Origin: JAENVT01 sp031412355
GTDB lineage: Bacteria > Actinomycetota > Acidimicrobiia > Acidimicrobiales > Ilumatobacteraceae
DNA length: 22,363 nucleotides
Assembly (NCBI GenBank): GCA_031412355.1
Contig: JANOCR010000288.1
Coordinates: 1 to 22,363 of the forward strand
Direction of reading: 5' to 3'
The first letter of the stretch is position 1. Every line of letters begins with the position of its first letter. Of this stretch, positions 8,065 through 16,821 are shown in pieces. The position numbers and the translations under genes are program-made. Under the pieces are notes generated by a model. The model was not told the origin of the DNA and searched no databases. It saw nothing but the letters and a program-made list of their open reading frames with translations.

Positions 8065-9210
8065 GTGGCAACGATCACACTCAACGACATCGACAAGGTC
8101 TACGACAACGGGTTTCAAGCCGTCAGCGGCCTGTCCCTCGACATCGAGGACGGCGAGTTCCTCGTACTGGTCGGTCCATCGGGATGCGGCAAGTCGACGG
8201 CGCTACGCATGATCGCCGGCCTCGAGTCGATCAGCGGTGGCGAGATGCGCATCGGTGACCGTGTCGTCAACACGCTCGAGCCGAAGGATCGCGACATTGC
8301 GATGGTCTTCCAGTCGTACGCGCTGTATCCGCACCTGACAGTGCGCGACAATATCGCCTTCGCGCTGAAGCTGGCCAAGCTCCCGAAAGAAGAGATCGAG
8401 CGTCGTGTAGCCGATGCGGCACGCACGCTCGAACTGACAGACAACCTCGACCGTCGCCCGGCGCAGCTGTCGGGTGGCCAGCGACAACGCGTCGCCATGG
8501 GCCGGGCAATCGTGCGTCAGCCGCAGGCGTTCCTTATGGACGAGCCGCTGTCGAACCTCGACGCCAAGCTGCGTGTGCAGATGCGCGCCGAGATCGCCAA
8601 ACTGCAACACGACCTCAACGTCACCACGGTGTACGTCACCCACGACCAGATCGAAGCGATGACCATGGGCGATCGCGTCGCGGTTATGTCGAAGGGTTCG
8701 CTGATGCAGGTCGACTCGCCGCAGAACCTCTACGACCACCCCGACAATCTGTTCGTAGCCGCCTTCATCGGTTCGCCGCAGATGAACCTGTTGCGCGGCC
8801 GGTACGAGACAGGCGACGGCGGCGGCACGCTGCGGTTGGGCTCCGCCACCATTACCCTCACGCAGCCTCCCGCAATTCTGGCCGACTACAACGGCCGCGA
8901 CGTGGCGGTCGGGCTCCGTCCCGAGCACCTGTCAGAAGTGGCTTCCGCCGATGGTGACAACGTCATCAGGGGGAAGGTGACGGTTCGCGAGGGCCTGGGA
9001 TCCGAGGTGATCCTTCATCTCGAAGTCGATGCCGATGGCGTCGACACCGAGGCTGTGCGCGACGCGATGGAGGGGGAGAAGGCGGGGCAGACCATGTCGG
9101 TCCGCCTGCCACCGACGACACAACTGAAAGTCGACGAGACGGCGTACCTCGCGGTTAACCCATCGCAGTTGCATCTGTTCGATCTCGAGAGCGGCCTCGC
9201 CATCCGCTGA
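8065..9210 (+). CDS. ugpC: Sugar ABC transporter ATP-binding protein (MsmK/UgpC family)
   Basis: The 381-residue cytoplasmic ATPase energises carbohydrate import. Walker A is GPSGCGKST (37-45), the Q-loop Gln is at 83, the ABC signature LSGGQ at 135-139, Walker B AFLMDE at 155-160, the D-loop SNLD at 163-166, and the switch His193 is in VTHDQ. After about residue 240 comes the regulatory OB/TOBE domain typical of MalK/UgpC/MsmK proteins (VGLRPEHLSE). It starts with GTG at 8065, preceded by GGGGG. It is divergent from the binding-protein/permease operon, which lacks an ATPase, so it very likely serves that transporter; such ATPases can also serve several sugar importers. The candidate operator in the shared upstream region could control both sides. 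The symbol is the family label; AglK is the functional analogue. Confidence 0.94.
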   Translation: MATITLNDIDKVYDNGFQAVSGLSLDIEDGEFLVLVGPSGCGKSTALRMIAGLESISGGEMRIGDRVVNTLEPKDRDIAMVFQSYALYPHLTVRDNIAFALKLAKLPKEEIERRVADAARTLELTDNLDRRPAQLSGGQRQRVAMGRAIVRQPQAFLMDEPLSNLDAKLRVQMRAEIAKLQHDLNVTTVYVTHDQIEAMTMGDRVAVMSKGSLMQVDSPQNLYDHPDNLFVAAFIGSPQMNLLRGRYETGDGGGTLRLGSATITLTQPPAILADYNGRDVAVGLRPEHLSEVASADGDNVIRGKVTVREGLGSEVILHLEVDADGVDTEAVRDAMEGEKAGQTMSVRLPPTTQLKVDETAYLAVNPSQLHLFDLESGLAIR

Positions 9211-9225
9211 CCGGGGGACACCCTG

Positions 9226-9255
9226 TTGCTCTATCGAACAGGCGTTCGATAGAGT
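9226..9255 (+). promoter_or_regulatory. Predicted dnaE2 promoter
   Basis: TTGCTC (9226-9231) and TAGAGT (9250-9255) are spaced by 18 bp. The -10 lies 9 bases before the ATG at 9265, so transcription would start at or within about three bases of the start codon, giving a leaderless or nearly leaderless message. This agrees with the lack of a Shine-Dalgarno sequence. The LexA box occupies the spacer. Confidence 0.55.
9234..9249. promoter_or_regulatory. LexA-binding SOS box upstream of dnaE2
   Basis: TCGAAC-AGGC-GTTCGA exactly matches the palindromic SOS box known from mycobacteria and other actinobacteria (TCGAAC-N4-GTTCGA). The symmetry extends outward to 11-bp arms spanning 9229-9254 (CTCTATCGAAC and its complement). 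It lies between the -35 and -10 hexamers, 15 bases before the dnaE2 start, so bound LexA would exclude RNA polymerase until DNA damage triggers LexA cleavage. Confidence 0.92.
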
Positions 9256-9264
9256 CGGCATTCT

Positions 9265-12200
9265 ATGGGGTTCAACAACCCGAACATGCCGTGGTGGGAG
9301 CTGGAGGCCACACTCTCTGACCGCGGCCGGGATGGTCGCGCCCCCGGGTCTCCCTCCTGGAACGCCGGAGGGGATGGTCCGGTGTGGAGCCGCAAGCGTC
9401 AGCCCTACGAGCCACCCGCTGACCCCGATCAGACCCGCCCGCTCATGCGGCCCGATTCGCCAGCGGTGCCCTATGCCGAGTTGCACTGCCACACCAACTT
9501 CTCGTTCCTCGACGGCGCCTCGCATCCCGAACAACTGGCCGAAGAGGCTGCTCGCCTCGGTCTCGAAGCACTGGCCATCACCGATCACGATGGCCTGTAT
9601 GGCGTTGTTCGATTCGCCGAAGCGGCGCGTGCAGTGGGTTTGCCGACAGTGTTCGGCGCCGAGATCACGCTGGGCACAGCCATCACCCGTCAAGTGCTCA
9701 GTGAGACCGAGACGCAGACCCAGATTGTCACCGGGCGCGTGCCAGATCATCATGCCCCGGATCCCCATGGCGATCATCTGCTCGTGCTCGCTGATGGCCC
9801 CACCGGCTACGCCCGACTTGCCCGTGCCCTGAGCCTGGGTCATCTGGCGGGCGAGAAGAGCGCGCCGAAGTTCACGCTGCTCGATATTGCCGATGCCGTG
9901 GCCGGCCATGCATGGGTGCTCACCGGGTGCCGCAAGGGTGCCGTTCCTGCAGCGCTGGTCGAGCATGGTCCTGCCGCAGCCGCCAAGCAACTGCAGCGGC
10001 TCGTCGAGCTGTTCGGCCGCGACCGGGTGGTGGTCGAACTGTGGGACCACGGTGATCCGCTCGACTCGGCACGCAACGATGCCCTGGCCGAACTGGCTGC
10101 GCGTCACGACCTCTCGTGTGTTGCAACCAACAATGTGCACTACGCCACGCCGTCGCAGCGCAAGTTGGCCACGGCAATCGCCGCAGTACGCGCTCGCCGC
10201 AGCCTCGACGAACTCGATCCATGGCTGCCGGCCTCGACCGGTGCCCACCTGCGCAGCGGAGCCGAGCAGGCCCGCCGGTTCCTGCGTTACCCCGGCGTGG
10301 TCGAGGCAGCTGCCGAGATCGGCCGGGCAGCGGCGTTCGATCTGGCACTTGTTGCACCGAACCTGCCACCTTTCCCCTGCCCGACGAACTCCGACGGTAC
10401 GGCGCCGCTCAGCGAGATGCAGTACCTCCGCCAGATCGTCGAGCAGGGCGGTCGCCACCGGTATGGCCAGCGACCGGCCGCCCATGAAGATCTCTCACTG
10501 CGAGCCAGGGCATGGCGCACCATCGACCACGAACTCGACGTCATCGAACACCTCGGCTTCGCCGGCTACTTCCTGGTGGTGTGGGATCTGGTCGAGTTCT
10601 GCAACCGGGCCAACATCTTCTGTCAGGGCCGCGGCAGCGCGGCCAACAGCGCGGCGTGCTACGCCCTCGGCATCACCAAGGCCGATGCGGTCTCGCTCGG
10701 CCTGCTGTTCGAGCGGTTCCTGTCGACCGAACGCGATGGGCCGCCCGACATCGACATCGACATCGAGAGCGATCGGCGAGAAGAGGTCATCCAGTACGTG
10801 TACCAGCGTTACGGCCGTCATCACACCGCCCAGGTCGCCAACGTCATCACCTATCGGGCGCGGTCTGCGGTGCGCGACATGGCCAAGGCGCTCGGCTACG
10901 CGCCGGGCCAGCAAGATGCGTGGAGCAAGCAGATCGACGCCTGGGGCAATGTCTCGACCACTGCCAACCAACCCGACCACGGCATCCCTTCGGCTGTGCT
11001 CGAGTTGGCCACCGAGATCGAGGATGCCCCGCGTCACCTCGGCATCCACTCCGGCGGCATGGTCATCTGCGATCGCCCGGTGATCGAGGTCTGCCCCGTC
11101 GAGTGGGGACGCATGGACAAGCGCAGCGTGCTGCAATGGGACAAGGACGATTGTGCCGCGGCAGGTTTGGTGAAGTTCGATCTGCTCGGGTTGGGCATGC
11201 TCAGCGCACTGCACTACGCCGTCGATCTCATCTCGACCATCGTGGCTACGAGGTCGATCTGGCCACCATCCCACAAGAGGACGACGTGTACGCGATGTTG
11301 TGCCGCGCCGACACCGTTGGCGTGTTCCAGATCGAATCGCGGGCCCAGATGGCCACGCTGCCGCGGCTGAAACCGCGACGTTTCTACGACCTCGTGGTCG
11401 AGGTCGCACTGATCCGACCGGGTCCCATCCAAGGTGGATCGGTACATCCCTACATCCGCCGCCGCAATGGTCAGGAACCGATCACCTACCTGCATCCACT
11501 GCTCGAGAACTCACTCGGCAAGACGCTCGGCGTGCCGCTGTTCCAGGAGCAGTTGATGCAGATGGCCATCGACGTTGCCGGGTTCACGCCAGCCGACGCC
11601 GACCAGTTGCGCCAGGCCATGGGCTCGAAGCGCAGCAGGGCACGGATGGAGAAGTTGAAAGCCAGGTTGTACGAAGGCATGGCCGAGCGAAACATCACCG
11701 GCGATGTCGCCGACGAGATCTTCACAAAGATGGCGGCCTTCGCCAACTATGGCTTCCCCGAGTCGCACAGCGTCAGCTTCTCGTACCTCGTGTACGCCTC
11801 GGCATGGATCAAGTTCCACGAGCCGGCGGCGTTCTGCGCGGCGTTGCTCAACGCCCAACCGATGGGGTTCTGGAGCCCACACTCGCTGGCTCAAGACGCG
11901 CGGCGGCACGGGGTGGTGGTGAATTCACCGGATCTCAACGCATCGCTGGCAACGGCAACGTTGGAGCCGTGCCCCGAGTCTGTTGGCGGGGTGGCTGTGC
12001 GATTGGGGATCGGCTCGGTCCGTGGCATCGGCAGTGAACTGGCCGACGAGATCGATGCAGGCAGGCCGTACGAATCGCTCGAAGACCTGGCGCGCCGCGT
12101 CCCACAGTTGCAATTGCAACAACTTGAAGCCATGGCCACAGCGGGGATGTTCGAGGGATGCTTCGGGCTGCAACGTCGCGAGGCGTTGTGGGCGGTTGGC

Positions 12201-12686
12201 GCTGCCGTTCAATCGCGGTCGGATCGTCTGCAAGGAATCATCACTGGCCAACGCGCGCCGCGCCTGCCGGGCATGGACGCGATGGAGACTGCAGTCGCCG
12301 ATCTGTGGGCCACTGGGGTGGCGCCCAACGGTCATCCCACACAGTTCCTGCGCGACGAGTTGCGACAACGCGGCGTGATCACGGCAACAGGTCTGTGGGA
12401 CTGTGCTCCGAAGTCCAAGGTGCTGGTGGCCGGGATCGTGACGCATCGCCAGCGACCGATGACGGCCCAGGGGGTCACGTTCATGAACCTCGAAGACGAG
12501 ACCGGGCTCATCAACATCGTGGTCTCGAAGGGTTGTTGGGCCCGCTATCGCACCATCGCACGCAGCGCGCCGGCGCTGTTGATCCGCGGCCGCCTCGAGC
12601 GTGCCGAAGGTGTGATCAACATCGTTGCCGACGAGTTGACACTGTTGCCGGTGCCGGCATCGACGGCCAGCCGCGACTTTCGCTGA
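9265..12686 (+). CDS. dnaE2: Error-prone DNA polymerase DnaE2 (ImuC), frameshifted as given
   Basis: This is a C-family alpha-subunit polymerase used for damage-induced mutagenic synthesis. The start MGFNNPNMPWWELE is typical of actinobacterial DnaE2. The PHP domain begins ELHCHTNFSFLDGASHPEQL. The palm has GRGSAANSAACYALG and the acidic catalytic cluster PPDIDIDIE (Asp495/497/499), with a further Asp in KFDLLGLG. The C-terminus includes an OB-fold domain (FMNLEDETGLINIVVS). The reading frame breaks near base 11238. The first frame is sensible through ...AVDLIST, and the -1 frame resumes with HRGYEVDLATIPQEDDVYAM and runs to 12686. Reading one C twice in the CC at 11237-11238 restores a protein of about 1,140 residues, so one base is probably missing. 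If the sequence is correct the gene is a pseudogene truncated at 11370. Expression should be LexA-controlled. The usual partners ImuA/ImuB are not in the window. Confidence 0.93.
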
Positions 12687-12751
12687 TGGGCCGAAGGCCA
12701 GGCGCTGATTGGGAGAGAGCCTCGTCTACAGTCGGGCGCAGGAGGTCGATC

Positions 12752-13210
12752 ATGGACTACGCGTTGCAGAATGCCGCGCCGCAACCGACGTTGCAGCACC
12801 TGGTCCGCGACATCGACGGCAAGCGCATCAGGGTCATCGTCTTCAGCGGCGTGGTCACCGTTGCCCCGGCGCAGCAACGCGGCATCGTCGTGCGCACCAC
12901 ACCGGAGCAGCCGGGTGCACCCGTCGGGTTCTACGTGCCCGAGGCCTTTGGGATCGCCCCTGACGGCGCCATCGCCGTGGCCGAGGCCACCTTGACGCAG
13001 GTCGTCGTCGACGGCCGCACACAGATGGCCACGGCGTACGGGATCACCGACATCACCGTGCGCCTGGTGACCTCCGAGCAGACGCCGGCCCTGGCATGGC
13101 CGTACCTCAGCTTCACGTGTCACTCCAACGATCTGCCGCTCAGCGTGCACTACCGGGTCACTGTTCAGCACCCGCTGGTCAGCGACAGCCCTCAATCGCG
13201 AAGCGCCTGA
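12752..13210 (+). CDS. Conserved-looking hypothetical protein, 152 aa
   Basis: I do not recognise this family. The 152-residue product starts MDYALQNAAPQPTLQHLVRD and looks soluble and beta-rich, with alternating hydrophobic strands (RIRVIVFSGVVTV, GIVVRTT, ITVRLVT), a single Cys in FTCHSND, no signal peptide and no membrane segment. The frame extends upstream, but the ATG at 12752 is favoured by a strong AGGAGG at 12740-12745, six bases before it. A TACAGT hexamer at 12727-12732 could be its own -10. It follows dnaE2 by 65 bp on the same strand. Its last 19 bp overlap the convergent isocitrate lyase-family gene. Third-position GC preference and the ribosome binding site support a real gene; function is unknown. 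Confidence 0.75.
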   Translation: MDYALQNAAPQPTLQHLVRDIDGKRIRVIVFSGVVTVAPAQQRGIVVRTTPEQPGAPVGFYVPEAFGIAPDGAIAVAEATLTQVVVDGRTQMATAYGITDITVRLVTSEQTPALAWPYLSFTCHSNDLPLSVHYRVTVQHPLVSDSPQSRSA

Positions 13211-13986
13211 GCCGCGAGCTTGCCCGACAGGAACGGTTCGGTGGTGTTGATCACGCCGTCGTCGCGCAGCCGTTCAGCCGCTGCAACCATCGCGCCGTGG
13301 GCGATCCGCGACAGAAGGCTGCCGGTCGACACGCGGCGCACACCGGCCTCGCCCAACTGAGCAACGCTGGGCCCGCCGGGCAGGATCAAGACGTTGACCG
13401 GCACGCCAGCAGCGTCGACGACACGTGCGATCTGGCCGAGATCGGCCAGCCCGGGGGCGTACACCACCTCGGCTCCGGCAGCGACGTAGGCCTGCAGCCG
13501 GGCGATGGTGTCGTCGAGGTCGTTGATGCCGTGCAGATGGTTCTCGCAGCGCGCGGTCAGCACGAGCCCGGAACTGGCCGCGCCCGCAGCGGCCGCGCCG
13601 ACGCGTCCGACGGCGACGTCGAGCGGGTCGATCGAGTTGGTCATCGGGTTCCAATCCTCGATCGAGCAGCCCGCTGCGCCGGCCCCGGCCAGTAACTCGA
13701 CCGTCTCGGTGACACCGGGAAGATCGTCGGCGTAGCAGCGTTCCGAGTCGACGTTCAACGGCAGATCGGTCGCCGCCGCGAGCGGGCCGATGTGATCGAG
13801 CACCTCGTCGCGGCCGATTGTCATGTCGAGACGGCCGAGGGTTGCGGCGAACCCTGCGCTGGTCGATGCCAGTGCCGAAAAGCCCAGCGCAGCGAGCAAT
13901 CGAGCCGACCCGAGGTCGTAGGGATTCGGCATCACGAAGGTGCCGGACGTGTGCAGGGATCGGAAGCGGTCGGTCGAGATGGTCAT
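13192..13986 (-). CDS. Isocitrate lyase/PEP mutase-family protein
   Basis: The product of about 264 residues is a TIM-barrel enzyme of the isocitrate lyase/phosphoenolpyruvate mutase superfamily, whose members cleave or form C-C or P-C bonds in small 2-oxo acids. Family marks are FVMPNPYDLGSARLLAALGF near the N-terminus, a metal-binding segment NVDSERCYADD (usually D-x-E-x-G-Y), AGAAGCSIEDW, and ARCENHLHG, followed by YAPGLADL and RRVSTGSLLSR. The active-site Gly-Tyr of the D-x-E-x-G-Y motif is replaced by Cys-Tyr, so the reaction may differ from known members. Either the ATG at 13986 or a GTG at 13992 could be the start; neither has a clear ribosome binding site. It follows the PfkB kinase by only 6-12 bp as the last gene of the operon. 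The substrate cannot be told from sequence. Confidence 0.88.
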   Translation of the reverse strand: MTISTDRFRSLHTSGTFVMPNPYDLGSARLLAALGFSALASTSAGFAATLGRLDMTIGRDEVLDHIGPLAAATDLPLNVDSERCYADDLPGVTETVELLAGAGAAGCSIEDWNPMTNSIDPLDVAVGRVGAAAAGAASSGLVLTARCENHLHGINDLDDTIARLQAYVAAGAEVVYAPGLADLGQIARVVDAAGVPVNVLILPGGPSVAQLGEAGVRRVSTGSLLSRIAHGAMVAAAERLRDDGVINTTEPFLSGKLAAQALRD

Positions 13987-13998
13987 GCGCACAGTGTG

Positions 13999-14955
13999 TC
14001 AGTGGGGTAGCAGGTGCGTCCTCAGGCGGGCATCGGGCTCGGGGCGCGCCCCCAGGTGCTCGATCACCCATGCCGAGACGGTGGTCGCGAAATGGGCGGC
14101 CTCGGTCGCCGATGCGCCGCCGAGGTAGCGGGCCAGGAACGCCCCGGCGAACGAGTCGCCGGCACCGGTCGCATCGACCAGGTTGTTCGTAGCCGGTGGA
14201 ATTGGGGTGGCAATGCCGTTCTCGTACACCAGGGCACCATCTGCGTCGAGCTTCAACATGATCAGCGCCTTCGGGTACAGGTCGGCCAACGCAGCGGCGA
14301 TCGACTCGGGATCGTCGAGACCGGTCAGCACCTCGCCTTCCTCGTAATTGGGCAGGAAGATGTCGATGCCGAGGTCCTGCGTGACAGCCAAGAACTGTTT
14401 GACGCCCATCTCCCCGATCATCTGGAACGAGCCGGGGTCGAACGACAACGTCGCCCCGTGCTCCTGGGCCAGCAGGGCGGCGGAGCGTGCTGCAGATCGC
14501 GGCGGGTCGACGAAGAACGACCACGCAGTCATGTGCAGGTGGTTGGCGCCTCGTACCGTGTCCTTGGGTACCTCCGACGGCAGCAAGTAGAAGTCTGCGC
14601 CGCGTCCCGACACCATCGATCGCTCGCCAGTTTGGTCGACGAATACCGCGACGCAGCCCGTGAGGTGCTCGTCGGTCTCGACGAAGTGACTGATCACGCG
14701 CTCTTTGTCGAGATCTTCTTGCGCCAACTGACCGAAGCGGTCACGACCGATCTTGCCGATGAACTCGGTGTCGATGCCGCATCGCTTGGCCCACACGGCG
14801 ACATTGGCAGCGCTGCCGCCCGGCGTCAGCATGACCTCGCCGAAGGTGTCGCCACCTGTCAACAACTTGCTGTTGGTGCGGATCAACACGTCCCAGGCGA
14901 AGTCGCCGATGACACACAATGGGGTAGACACGCAGGTCACGGTAGCCGTTGCCAC
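13999..14955 (-). CDS. PfkB-family carbohydrate/nucleoside kinase
   Basis: The 318-residue protein is a ribokinase-fold kinase that transfers phosphate from ATP to a sugar or nucleoside hydroxyl. Motif 1 is TPGGSAANVAVWAKRCG (about 44-60) and motif 2 is DATGAGDSFAGAFL (261-274), with catalytic base Asp267. The ATP-site PNYEEGEVLTG element is at about 202-212. Length is normal. The ADP-glucose/fructokinase, ribokinase and nucleoside kinase subgroups cannot be separated by eye. The start is GTG at 14955, 15 bp after the S41 peptidase stop, with no obvious ribosome binding site; in-frame GTGs at codons 6 and 9 are alternatives. It sits between the S41 and isocitrate lyase-family genes in a tightly spaced operon, so its substrate probably belongs to the same unknown pathway. 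Confidence 0.9.
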   Translation of the reverse strand: MATATVTCVSTPLCVIGDFAWDVLIRTNSKLLTGGDTFGEVMLTPGGSAANVAVWAKRCGIDTEFIGKIGRDRFGQLAQEDLDKERVISHFVETDEHLTGCVAVFVDQTGERSMVSGRGADFYLLPSEVPKDTVRGANHLHMTAWSFFVDPPRSAARSAALLAQEHGATLSFDPGSFQMIGEMGVKQFLAVTQDLGIDIFLPNYEEGEVLTGLDDPESIAAALADLYPKALIMLKLDADGALVYENGIATPIPPATNNLVDATGAGDSFAGAFLARYLGGASATEAAHFATTVSAWVIEHLGARPEPDARLRTHLLPH

Positions 14956-14970
14956 CCGATCAGCCGCGTG

Positions 14971-16821
14971 TCAGGAGAGGCGTGTGGTTCGCACCTGTTT
15001 CAGGTTTTCGCCGCTGTAGCCCTCGACACGGATGAGTTCTTGCGGATGTCCGAGGGAGAGCTGCAACCCGCCGTCCACGTCGTGCGACTGTTGGGGCCGG
15101 CCATCGACGTAGACGTCGATCCGGTCGAGCCTGCGGACCTCGATGTCCAACACCGGCGCCTTCCAGCGGGTGACCATCGATGTGGCCGGTTCGGCTTCGA
15201 TCAGCCGTCCGCAGAAGGTCAGCAGATCTGTGTTGTCGTGCAGCAGATCGTCGATGGTCATGGCATAGGTGCGATGGCCCACGATGCCGATGTCTTCGAT
15301 CGGCGCGCCGTCGGATGCGCCGATGCGCGTCGCCCGCCGGACCGACATGGTGAACCCGACGCCCTTTGGCAGCCGCGGCAGGTTGTAGGGCGTGCCGGCG
15401 AGCACACTGTTCAGCGTGTCGGCCCACCACACGTTGGCACCCCCGGCGCCGGTGGCCCGGCCGACGCTGACGACGGTGCCGATGCCGTTGTCGGCGAAGC
15501 CTGCAGCAAACAGATCGGCCGCCGAATACGTCGTCGAATCGACAACGGTGATGACCGGGCCGCCATACACCTGCCCGATGTCGTTGCATCGCTCGGTCGG
15601 TGTGATCGGTACCGATTGGGAATAGATCTCACCGGTTCCGATGGCGTCGAGCAGCGTTCGTCGCCAAGGGCTCAAAGAGCGGCGGTTCTGCGGTGCATCG
15701 GTCATCGCCCGTGTGAGATCCGAGGCGATGATCGAGAATCGTGTCGGCGCGATCGATGACGGCGTGAACAGTTGCAGCAGGCGTTCGGCCGCCCAGATCA
15801 GCCCGCCCGGGTTGCCGCGCAGGTCGATGATCAAGCCGTCCTGGGGCAGCTCGGCCAGCAGGCGAACCACCTCGGCCACGAATCCGTCGTCGTCGCTGAG
15901 CTCGAAACTCCACAGACGCAGGTATCCGCAGTCGCGTCCGGCGACGGGCACTATGCGGGCCGAGACGTTGTCCTGGAACTGGCCGGTGATCCAACCGCTG
16001 CCACCCATGTCCACACCGGCGGCCGCGATGCGATCACGTCGCTCGTTGCGCCACAGCTCGGCGTTGAACGACAGCTTCTTGGCTCGCCGCACAAGTGCCC
16101 GATCGGGATGGATCGCCGTCGCCGCCGCGGCCGGTGCCGTGGGGTGTGCAGCATCGGGCGCTGGTCCGGGATAGATGAATCGCCAATCGAACCGGTGCTC
16201 GTGCACGGTCTCGTCATCGCCGATCCGATATCCGACGATGATCCATCGCTCGTCGGGAGGAGGGCCGATCCCGAGCGGCCGGAAGGTCAACGAATCGAGT
16301 GAGCGGGCCATGGCACTGTCGGGCCGCCCGCCTCGTTCGCTCTCGCCGCGGCGGCGAACCGCATCTGCGATCGGCACGCCATTCCATTCGACCAACTCGA
16401 CTCCCTCGGCGAAGCCCGGGTCGGTGATGAGTTCGGGAATGATCTTGGAGACGATGAATCGTGGCGCGCCCTCGGAGCCGAACTGCTCGACGAGGAACGG
16501 CAACCGTGCCACCGTTCCGGCGAGCGGCGACGGCGCGATGTACGCGGTGTGCGCATCGCGCAGGTTGGTAAGGATGCTGCCGATCTCGCGATGGAACGCG
16601 TCGTCGGTCATCAGCCGGGCGCGCTCGTGCAGGCGACGAAGTTGCTGTACCGGATCGATTCCGTACATCGCTCGCTTCAACGGGAGGTGCACGTAGAGGC
16701 CGTCGAGCAACTCGGTGAACATCGTGATGATGTTGTTGCGCTCGAGTTGGGTCAGCGGGGCGCGTGGCGGCGCGGCCGCCACGGCCTCGGCCCAACTCAA
16801 TCCGGCCAGCGCGTTTTTCAC
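14971..16821 (-). CDS. S41-family peptidase, apparently cytoplasmic
   Basis: This 616-residue protein has the C-terminal-processing-peptidase core. It contains NLRDAHTAYIAP (86-97; compare the family L-x-D-x-H-T motif), a PDZ-like middle region (GVELVEWNGVPIADAV, 140-155), the central strand-turn GLIIDLRGNPGG (329-340), and the nucleophile motif DSTTYSAADLFAAGFADN with Ser433. Unlike most S41 peptidases it has no signal peptide or membrane anchor, so it should act in the cytosol, as tricorn-like members do. The GTG start at 16821 overlaps the stop of the upstream amidohydrolase by 4 bp (GTGA), implying translational coupling. A C-terminal tail of about 130 residues follows the catalytic core. 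The family is clear; the substrate is unknown. Confidence 0.88.
   Translation of the reverse strand: MKNALAGLSWAEAVAAAPPRAPLTQLERNNIITMFTELLDGLYVHLPLKRAMYGIDPVQQLRRLHERARLMTDDAFHREIGSILTNLRDAHTAYIAPSPLAGTVARLPFLVEQFGSEGAPRFIVSKIIPELITDPGFAEGVELVEWNGVPIADAVRRRGESERGGRPDSAMARSLDSLTFRPLGIGPPPDERWIIVGYRIGDDETVHEHRFDWRFIYPGPAPDAAHPTAPAAAATAIHPDRALVRRAKKLSFNAELWRNERRDRIAAAGVDMGGSGWITGQFQDNVSARIVPVAGRDCGYLRLWSFELSDDDGFVAEVVRLLAELPQDGLIIDLRGNPGGLIWAAERLLQLFTPSSIAPTRFSIIASDLTRAMTDAPQNRRSLSPWRRTLLDAIGTGEIYSQSVPITPTERCNDIGQVYGGPVITVVDSTTYSAADLFAAGFADNGIGTVVSVGRATGAGGANVWWADTLNSVLAGTPYNLPRLPKGVGFTMSVRRATRIGASDGAPIEDIGIVGHRTYAMTIDDLLHDNTDLLTFCGRLIEAEPATSMVTRWKAPVLDIEVRRLDRIDVYVDGRPQQSHDVDGGLQLSLGHPQELIRVEGYSGENLKQVRTTRLS

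Noticed and set aside
8932..10485. Minus-strand open frame of 517 codons
   Set aside because: It is antisense to the ATPase end, the SOS promoter and the DnaE2 PHP domain, all strongly supported on +.
11221..11260. Programmed -1 ribosomal frameshifting in dnaE2
   Set aside because: There is no X-XXY-YYZ slippery heptamer and no evident downstream stimulatory structure; DnaE2 is not known to use recoding. A missing base is simpler.
14014..15759. Long + strand open frame of 581 codons
   Set aside because: It spans the antisense of two confident genes (PfkB and S41) and their junction; composition is typical of a shadow frame.
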